In this document: one piece after another, positions 56,595 through 64,000 of the stretch
Layout: every line of letters begins with the position of its first letter
Numbering within the stretch: the first letter of the stretch is position 1
Origin: Vermamoeba vermiformis
Lineage: Eukaryota > Tubulinea > Echinamoebida
Assembly (NCBI GenBank): GCA_045837725.1
Contig: JBEWZL010000168.1
Span: forward strand, 49,047-113,046
Length of the DNA stretch: 64,000 bases
Direction of reading: 5' to 3'
Translations under genes and position numbers: made by a program
The notes under the pieces: model-generated
What the model was told of the DNA's origin: nothing
Databases searched by the model: none
Seen by the model: only the letters and a program-made list of their open reading frames with translations

Positions 56595-59019
56595 CTAATT
56601 ACAAATAGCATTACATTTCTTCGCAGCCCACTCAGGAATGGGACATTGAATCGGATTGCCTGCCGCAGTACAAAACCTCGGACCTCCTGTGACGTTCATC
56701 GCTGATGGCAGGAACGAAGTGAACAGATTGTTGTTAACGAACAATGCAGAAAGTTGATTAAAGTCTGTATTCGGTAAATCAAATACTCCGGTTAGTGTTG
56801 TATGAGTGAGAGAAAACTCGGTGAGTTGCGTGAATCCAGTGCCGCAAAATTCTCCGTCAAAGTCGTTGTCAGAAGCATAAAACTTAGTGATTCTCTTTCC
56901 CAAGCACAGAATTGAGCCGTTGAGGTTATTGCGATCAATCGCTAGGTATTGAATATTACTGTCTTCCCATGACGTAGGAATCGTTCCGTGTAAACCACAT
57001 CCGCTCACATCGAGCTTGAGTAGTGACTTCGATAGACCATGAGGAAGAGTACCCTCTATACGGCAGTTATTAAGATCAAGTTTTTCTATCGATGGTAAGT
57101 TCATAAGCATTGCAAAAGAGCCCTCGTTCAGTGACAGCCATGTTTCATAAAGTTCAACTTCCTTCAACAGTAGTAACTCGCGCAAGTCAGGCAAAGTGCC
57201 AGTGATTCGATTCTCTGCTAGTTTCAATGACTTCAAGTTTTTGAGAAGTATAATCGACTCTGGAATTGTTGACTCGATGGAGTTGAAGGTCAGATCCAAG
57301 ACTTGTAGTTCGGTGAAATTTCCGATAATTGCTGGAATCTTTACGGTTGAACTAGCAACTGTTCGCTTTTTAAAGCTGTTGGAATTGAGATTAATACCAA
57401 TAACGCGACCGGTCACGTTACTACATGAAATTCCTGTCCAGGTGCAGTGCGGTGCATTTAGCCACTGGGTTGTATCGACGTGCAATGCATCTAATAACTC
57501 CAACAGCATGTGCCGCTCATAATTCGCAGGATTTAAATGTTCGAGATTTGGAGGTGGTTCTGCGGTGCCTGGACCAACCTCTGCGGTGTGACCGCTGAAC
57601 AGGTAAAGACCAACCACGATTAAGATAATCAGAGTTGACAATATCGCTGCACTAATCTTCCAACCAATCAAATTTCTTCTACTTGTGGTTGGGACTGTAT
57701 TCCGCGTTGCCATCTTTGCGCCAGTGAATTGGTCGTAGAGAGTGTCAATGACTCGTTGAATGCGATCCACTTCAGAAGTGACGTTCTGAATGTCATTGTA
57801 GTTCTGTTTGATTGACTCACTCATGAACGGTATCAGTGACTCGTAGTCGACGTGAAGAATACCTGTGCAACAATATTACACTCCGAGTGTGGTCTAGTTA
57901 TCGCGTACCATCGATGAGTTGAACAGCTTCAGGCACCACACTTTCAATCTGTTGAGCAATGTACCCAATGAACCTCTTGTTCGTTGCGTGACTCACTCCC
58001 GGTTTGAACTTGTACGACACTCCATCGATTTGAAGGAGTGCTGCTCTGCTGTCTCGGTCTGAATACAGAACGTTAGATAAGCGAACACGATGCGATCTTA
58101 TGGTACGTACCTTCTTCCAACAAGCGAATGTCTTCTTTGATGTTGATATCTGATGCTTTGTAGAAGTTGAGTGCTCGAAAGTTGCCCACGACTTCTGCAT
58201 TGCCGTTGTACAGCACCATGTAGTTGTCATGAGGACTATTCAGACTTCATGTTACTACGACATCAATAAATATAATATGATCATCACTTACGAGTCATAT
58301 TCACTGCAGTCATGTAAGACCATTGCAGAGACAGGATGATCCGAGCCTAACGCGTAGTGATTTGTTTCATTCGGATCAGTCACGTGCATCGTGTTATCTC
58401 CATACGAAGATTCTTGTATACTATGCAACGACTCTCCTTCGGGTGATACTTGCCGTTGATCGATCAAATACCCGTCTTCGCCAAACCAGAAAATCGGGAC
58501 AACAACTTGACATGTGACAGCACAAAGTATCAGAATCGACCATGTAGAAAGTTAAGAGATATGATTACCTTCACTTTCCGAGTCGCCTTCGTGCTTTCTT
58601 TTCTTCGGGAATAATTCCCAGATCGACGAAGATCCTGTTTGGGTGACAGATCCATTTTCAATCCGCTGAATTATAATTTGAAAGAATCTATCTTTTGCTT
58701 TTGTCTTTCTAAAGTCGAAGACTCCTTGGTTGATTTTCAGACGCAGAAGCATTCCTTCTTCGGCTGAATGCGCATCCGCCACTTCACTTTGTTGGTGGAT
58801 GATTGGAGCTCTTTTCGCCCATGTAAAGCAGTTTTGTGGTTCGTATAATTTTTTTCCATACATATCAATGCATATATATCGAATCTTGAAGAATAATTGG
58901 TTCTCATTTTGGATCACGCCGAATCCAAATTCAGGCTCTGTCTTCGTTTGAACGGTGCCAATGTACTTATCCAAAGGTAAATATATACTAAATATATTTC
59001 TGACGTGTATTTTGTGCAT
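56595..59019 (-). CDS. Membrane-tethered self-cleaving regulator with LRR ectodomain, copy 4, intact, about 735 aa
   Basis: Exons 59019-58569, 58505-58292, 58235-58111, 58058-57909 and 57862-56595 (736 codons). The N-terminal domain is the most diverged (MHKIHVRNIFSIYLPLDKYI) and ends in a classic basic signal, ELFPKKRKHEGDSESEG. The linker VVPIFWFGEDGYLIDQRQV precedes the ICA domain, whose dyad motif and ATNKRFIGYIAQQIESVVPE equal copy 1 nearly base for base. The span (IGWKISAAILSTLIILIVVG) follows TTSRRN. The ectodomain has the N-cap ERHMLLELLDALHVD / CTWTGISCSNVTGRV, repeats such as LQVLDLTFNSIESTIPESII, and the C-cap IQCPIPEWAAKKCNAICN. It is on the minus strand, like copies 3 and 5. Confidence 0.87.
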
Positions 59020-59492
59020 TGTGTTGCTTCATCGATCGCGTAAGTTGAATGGTGGGACCTGTCCCACTCAGCATGTCTCGTTGAGATTTCAACTGCTGAA
59101 CAAGAATAAGTTAAGTACGAATACCACCGAGCATTGTTACTTGATTGTAAAAATTAGAAGCAGGTGACTTGCTTTTTTTCGGATGGAGCTCGTTCCGCGG
59201 ATCTGATTTTGGGTGACCACAGGTGATGAGATCCACCGGTCGCAAAAGATGCCCGAATAGTGCTCATATTGATCCTTCTAAACATAAACAAATATGAACA
59301 AACGTGTATGTCTAAAGTACCAATTGAAGAACCTTACCCGTTTTTACAAGTTAACATTTATTTCGGTTCGCTCCGCATTGAATCACTCGAGCCAGCTGCA
59401 TAATGTGGTAAATCTATGACGACTTGATATCAAATTCGAGGAGCGCTAAATCACTCGAACCAAACTAAGTGATCGTTACGAGGCGTCATCGC
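59020..59492. other. Intergenic between copies 4 and 5
   Basis: About 470 bp holding the copy 4 promoter and the copy 5 3' flank. A perfect palindrome lies at 59052-59067. No open frame of interest. Confidence 0.5.
59052..59067. promoter_or_regulatory. Palindrome upstream of copy 4
   Basis: GTGGGACCTGTCCCAC is a perfect inverted repeat with 7 bp arms and a 2 bp spacer, about 33 bp before the copy 4 start codon on its upstream side. Such symmetry fits a dimeric DNA-binding protein, but no copy of it is found before the other genes, so its role is speculative. Confidence 0.35.
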
Positions 59493-61947
59493 TCAGCTAC
59501 AAGAAGCACCACAAATCTTCTCGGTCCAAGAAGGCACCGGGCATTTAAAGGCATTAAAGTTAGCTGTACATTGTGACGGCGGTGCTGTATCGTTCGGCAA
59601 AGAGCGCAAGAACGAAGTGAACTGATTTTGACTTAGCGCCAATTTTGGCATTCGAGGTACTTTTGCTGCAGGCAATTCGAAGTCTCCTATCAACTTGTTA
59701 TCGCTAATATCTAATTCGTCTATAGAACTAAGCGATCCTCCACAGAATTCACCGTCTAGTTCGTTATGAGCTAATTTTAGGGTGGAGACATTCGGGCCTA
59801 AACACGGAACGGATCCGTTGAGCTTGTTATTTGACAAGTCAATCAAAGTGAGACTAGGCGATGTCCATGACGCAGGAATTGTTCCGTGCAAGTGACACTG
59901 GTCCAAGTATATTATCGATAATGAGCTTGAAATGTTCGCGGGAAGTTCCGTGTTGAGTGGATTTCTATCCATGGACAATTTTTTAAGTGCTGGTAACTGC
60001 ATGAGCATTGATAGTGATCCAGTTAACTTATTTTGTTGTAGCAAGACTAACTCTAACTTTGTTAAGCCGCTCAAGTCCGGCACTGTTCCGACCAAATTAT
60101 TATGCTCCAAGTTCAACTCGACCAAATTCTTCAAGTTCTTGAACGATTCTGGGATCGTGGACACGAGATGATTGAAGGGTAATAGCAACCGTTGTAGCTC
60201 TGTAAAGTTGCCAAAGCCCTCTGGAATCGTCGCATTTGCTGCAGTCTTTGCAAAATAAACCATCGCAATCTTGGTCACTCGGCCAGTTGAAGGATTGCAC
60301 TCGATACTTTTCCAAGTGCAATGATGTTCCGTCAAGTTCCACACGTGATCTTTGTAAAGAGGATTGGGATGTAGAGACAGATAAAATTCCGTTAAAATCC
60401 TCCGTTCAAATTCGCTTGCGCCAGATAGTTGCGTTGCAGGCGTTGGATTTTTCATTTGATTTGGTACTTGAGGATTTGTTGCTTGGTCTGTGAAAAACAC
60501 GAACCCGACTGCTACGGCAATAATGACGGATACCGTGATCGCACTAATTATCCAGGCAAGTGCTCTGTTTCTTCGTCTTTTGGTTACGTTGATCTCTTGT
60601 GTTGGTTTTTGTTCGTCATCATCAGCGCATTTTTCGTACAGAGCGTCAAGAGTGAGTTTGACATGTTCTACTTCGGAAGTGACGTTCTGAATGTCATTGT
60701 AGTTCTGTTTGATTGACTCACTCATGTACGGTATCAGTGACTCGTAGTCGACGTGAAGAATACCTGCGAAGATTAACAATATTAGATCACTCTGCAGGCA
60801 CTAGTGCCTATCGCTGTCACGTACCATCGATGAGTTGAACAGCCTCAGGAACGACACTTTCGATTTGTTGTGCAATGTACCCAATGAATCGTTTATTCGT
60901 TGCATGACTCACTCCTGGCTTGAACTTGTACGACACGCCATTGATCTGGAGTAGTGACGCTCTGCTGTCTCGATCTGAAACACGATGGGCGTAAGCCTTG
61001 GTTTAGAGTAAGATCGCGTTAGTACGCATACCTTCTTCCAGCAGGCGAATGTCTTCTTTAATGTTGATATCCGACGCCTTGTAGAAGTTGAGTGCTCGGA
61101 AGTTGCCCACGACTTCTGCATTGCCGTTGTACAGTACCATGTAGTTGTCATGAGGACTATTCAGACTTAATATCACTACGGTACATCAATAAATATAATA
61201 TGATCATCACTTACGAGTAATATTCTTCGCTGTCATGTAAGGCCATTGCAGAGACAGGTTGATCCAAGCTGAGTGCGTATTGATTTGTTTCATTCGGATC
61301 AGCCACGTGCATCATGTTATCTTCATACGACGACTCTTGTATACTATGAGACGACTCTCCTTCGGGAGATATTTGCCGTTGATCGATCAGATACCCGTCC
61401 TCGCCAAGCCAATACACCGGGACGACAACTTGACATGTGTGAATAATTTCAGAAAAACGTTCGACAAACAAATTATCGTATCTCGAATTACATATTAATT
61501 ACCTTCATTATCACTCTCTTCTATTTCCGCCTGTCGCTTCTTCGGAAACAATTCCCAGATGGCGGATGTGCCAGTTTTCGAGGTAGATCCGTTCTCGACC
61601 AGTTCTACGATAATTTGAAATAGCCTATCTTTTGATTTTGCTTTTCTGAAGTCAAATACTCCTTGGTTAATCTTGAGTCGTGCGAATATTCCTTCTTCGG
61701 CTGCATCCGCGACCCCATTTTGTTGGTACGTGATAGGACTTCTTTTGGCCCATGTAAAACAGTTCGTTGGTTCATATTTAATGTTGCCAAATGAATCAGT
61801 GCATACAAGTCGAATCAAGAGATCGGATTGATTCTCATTTTGGAGCAAGCCCAGCCCAAACGGTTCTGTCTTCGTTTGCACGGAGCCAATGCTTCTTTTC
61901 AATGGAATAAATACTTTGAAAATATTTCTAATGTGTATTTTCTCCAT
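59493..61947 (-). CDS. Membrane-tethered self-cleaving regulator with LRR ectodomain, copy 5, intact, about 734 aa
   Basis: Exons 61947-61503, 61428-61215, 61156-61032, 60974-60825 and 60763-59493 (735 codons). N-terminal domain 1-148 (MEKIHIRNIFKVFIPLKRSI to WELFPKKRQAEIEE), linker 149-219, ICA domain about 220-330 with Ser248 and Lys253 in KASDINIKEDI. The coiled coil runs about 325-355, and the membrane span about 379-402 (ALAWIISAITVSVIIAVAVG) follows TKRRRNR. The LRR ectodomain covers 403-734, with N-cap ERRILTEFYLSLHPNPLYKD / CTWKSIECNPSTGRV and C-cap FKCPVPSWTEKICGASCS. The start was set at MEKIHIRN, shared with copies 1-3, rather than at an upstream in-frame ATG. The basic-inside pattern predicts a type II protein. 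Confidence 0.87.
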
Positions 61948-62330
61948 TCTCGTTCGGTAAAGATAGACCAAAGTAAATCCGGCCCGCTTTCTATGTCAGT
62001 TCTGTTTTTGTGATCGAAGTATCTTCGTTTTTTGGAATAACAAGTTGCAATATTATCAAATAATTACTCGCAGTGGTTGCAAGCGACTTCGCACGATAGC
62101 TGAATCTGTTGAAATACAATTAATTTTAGAAAGCTAGAATAACTATTAAGCGCTCTAAAAATCAATATTTAAATCTTCTTATTATTTCGTATCGTAATGT
62201 CATTATCAGTGTTAAAAAAAAGGAGGGCAGACCGTTGAATTTGGATGGTTCGTCATTACCGTAACAACAACGATCGAACTCAGAACTATTATTACCCCAA
62301 CCAAACACCAAAGAATCATCAATAAGCCCA
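61948..62330. other. Divergent intergenic region between copy 5 and the right-edge LRR gene
   Basis: About 380 bp between divergent start codons; presumably two promoters. The minus-strand frame at 62162-62371 overlaps the first exon of the LRR gene and has no features. Confidence 0.45.
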
Positions 62331-64000
62331 ATGAATATTGAATTTAGGAGTTTACCGCCGAACGGATGCAAAATAGTAAGGATCCTTCTCCTTTGTTGAT
62401 TAAACGTATTGACTTAAAGGAAAGATTGCATTAGATATTACGAGGAGATGGCTGTAAGAAACACGTCGCATATTTAAACCAGCTGAACGGTGTAATTAAT
62501 GAAGACAACAATGTTATTAATTTATCAGATGCCGCCCAAGCTGACGACTGGCTGCACCAAATATTATCCAAAAATCACCACAATGTAATACATCTTAATA
62601 TGCAGCAGTACCAATTTACGAATGATAGATACGTGATTTTAGGAGAAGATCTGAACAAAAATACGACTTTGAAAAAGTTCTCAGTAATGCTTTCAGAACA
62701 TCAAGCCGCTGAATCGGCACCACTATTCGACGGTATTGCAAATAACACTTCGATTCAACAATTGAAAATCTCTCTGGAAAGATCTCGATCTCACGAGTGG
62801 AAGTTACTCGGACAAGCCCTTACACGAAACAAAGCGATTACAAATCTGTATTTAGACCAATGTAGAACGCAATTGCTACCAGTGGCAGGCGACGAAAATG
62901 CAGCAGTGGAGTTATTCAAATGCTTAGCGAGCAACGATGTTTTGACAGCTATGCATTCGTCTGCATTTAACTATTCGCCTCAAGAAATGATTGCACTAGG
63001 AGAAGGTCTCAAGCAGAACAATTATTTGAAGTCACTTAGCATTGCTAGTAATTTCAGATATATTCGTGAATGCGACATTGGACCACTCGGCGAGGCCCTC
63101 AAACACAACTACGCACTCGAGGATATTCAGCTGCGTAATATGATCTTCACTAAAGACCATCTATCGCGACTTGTCGATGGCCTGACGATTAATAAGACCT
63201 TAACAAGCTTATGTTGGGAAGTCACTTTGAACTGCGAACCAGATGCGCTCATCACGTACCTACAAACAACTCAAACACTACGGAAGCTAGACATGAAAAT
63301 ATGCAATAGAGCAGAAGAGAATAGCCTCGCATTGTGCACGGCGTTAGCATCGAATAAATCGCTCACAAATTTGGCACTACGATTCAGTCCTCTGATAAAC
63401 GCAAATGTCGGATCCATCATACAAAACAACAAAAACATCAAAAAATTGTATTTAAATGGAAAATTGACAGAAGAGACGGCACAAATTATCACCAAATTAC
63501 TTAGCACGAACAACACTTTGACAAGCTTTGAAATTGTTCTCGGAATTTCGGGCACGACTTTGCCATTCAACCAGATACTGAAATGCAATACCTCACTTAG
63601 ATCATTGACAGCTTCATTATTTTCTCAAGACGATTTTATCGAGCTTATTAGCACCAACAATTCCCTCAAAACTCTCGTTGCACGTGTCGTAAAGGGACAA
63701 GACGAAAATTTTATAGAAAGCTTAACAAAAGCAGTGGAAAATAACTTTGCATTGACCAAAATACAAATTGAATTACTTAGTGTACACTTCGAGGACATCT
63801 GTGACAGAAATTTCGCCTTACAAAAGCAACGCTACGAAGATACAGCGATTATTCTTCATATTATAGCTCGCAGTGACTTGTGCAGCAAATTGCCAATAGA
63901 ATTGTGGACTGCAATCTTCAGCGATATTAACTACCCTGGTTTAGAATCGTTTGAACCGCTTGCCAAATCGATACTTTCTTTGTATCGGAACAACGCTAAA
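62331..64000 (+). CDS. LRR protein with C-terminal F-box-like end, second subfamily, runs off the window
   Basis: Exon 1 (62331-62375) codes MNIEFRSLPPNGCKI. The intron 62376-62434 ends in TTAG, and exon 2 stays open from 62435 to the last base. It is a clear paralogue of the 54911 gene: ILRGDGCKKHVAYLNQLNGV, DDWLHQILSKN and LGEDLNKNTTLKKFSVML align throughout. The tail DRNFALQKQRYEDTAIILH and LPIELWTAIFSDINYPGLES, then LAKSILSLYRNNAK, shows that only a few residues should be missing. No stop interrupts the 1566 bases read. The array of regulator copies 4 and 5 lies between these two paralogues, so the whole segment may have arisen by duplication. Confidence 0.82.

Noticed and set aside
57898-58230. 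Minus-strand frame of 110 residues overlapping copy 4 exons 3 and 4
   Set aside because: Reads exon 3 in a wrong frame and crosses the intron; the spliced model explains the region and is conserved among copies.
1-64000. CRISPR arrays, operon structures, bacterial ribosome binding sites
   Set aside because: The spliced genes and protein families are eukaryotic; no regularly spaced direct repeats were seen.

Overview
The window looks like gene-dense nuclear DNA from a free-living protist. Most genes carry several short GT-AG introns of about 45 to 200 bp with donors close to GTAAGT. Eukaryote-only families are present: ORP lipid-transfer protein, Get3, a Dbl/FYVE RhoGEF, KCTD, F-box proteins and an Nst1-like protein. 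MYRF-like proteins, plant-style LRR ectodomains and large F-box/LRR families together point to an amoebozoan, possibly a protosteloid relative of the dictyostelids. That assignment is inference, not read directly. All exon boundaries were placed by hand and may be off by a base or two.

Layout. 1-6640: an unrecognised gene (-), a small membrane protein (+) and an ORP-type lipid-transfer protein with the order ORD, PH, coiled coil, membrane anchor (+). 6926-23316: an accessory array in which LRR proteins with a C-terminal F-box-like end (+) alternate with small N-terminal F-box proteins (-). The array also holds one conventional F-box/LRR gene and one P-loop NTPase with an arginine-rich, presequence-like N-terminus. 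23480-42928: ordinary genes, namely Nst1-like with a RING-type finger (-), a class I methyltransferase (+), KCTD (-), an RRM and a 2H phosphoesterase (-), an intron-free methyltransferase-like gene (+), Get3 (+) and a DH-PH-FYVE-SH3 RhoGEF (+).

43117-61947 is the most striking part. Five paralogues (two +, three -) share one architecture: an unrecognised N-terminal domain ending in a basic, NLS-like patch, an acidic/Ser-rich linker, a MYRF/phage-tailspike type self-cleaving ICA (Peptidase S74) domain with its Ser-Lys dyad, a short coiled coil, one membrane span, and a plant-receptor-like LRR ectodomain. I read these as type II membrane-tethered regulators: the cytosolic half would be freed by self-cleavage while the LRR half faces the lumen or exterior. 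Fused sensing and transcription output in one self-cleaving chain, amplified in tandem, is my candidate for an undescribed system. An F-box gene, a membrane-protein gene and two further LRR/C-terminal-F-box genes sit in or beside the array.

The two accessory regions share a theme, LRR recognition joined to an output module (ubiquitin ligase adaptor or tethered regulator). Both show local duplication, frameshifted copies and near-identical output ends beside diverged LRR parts.
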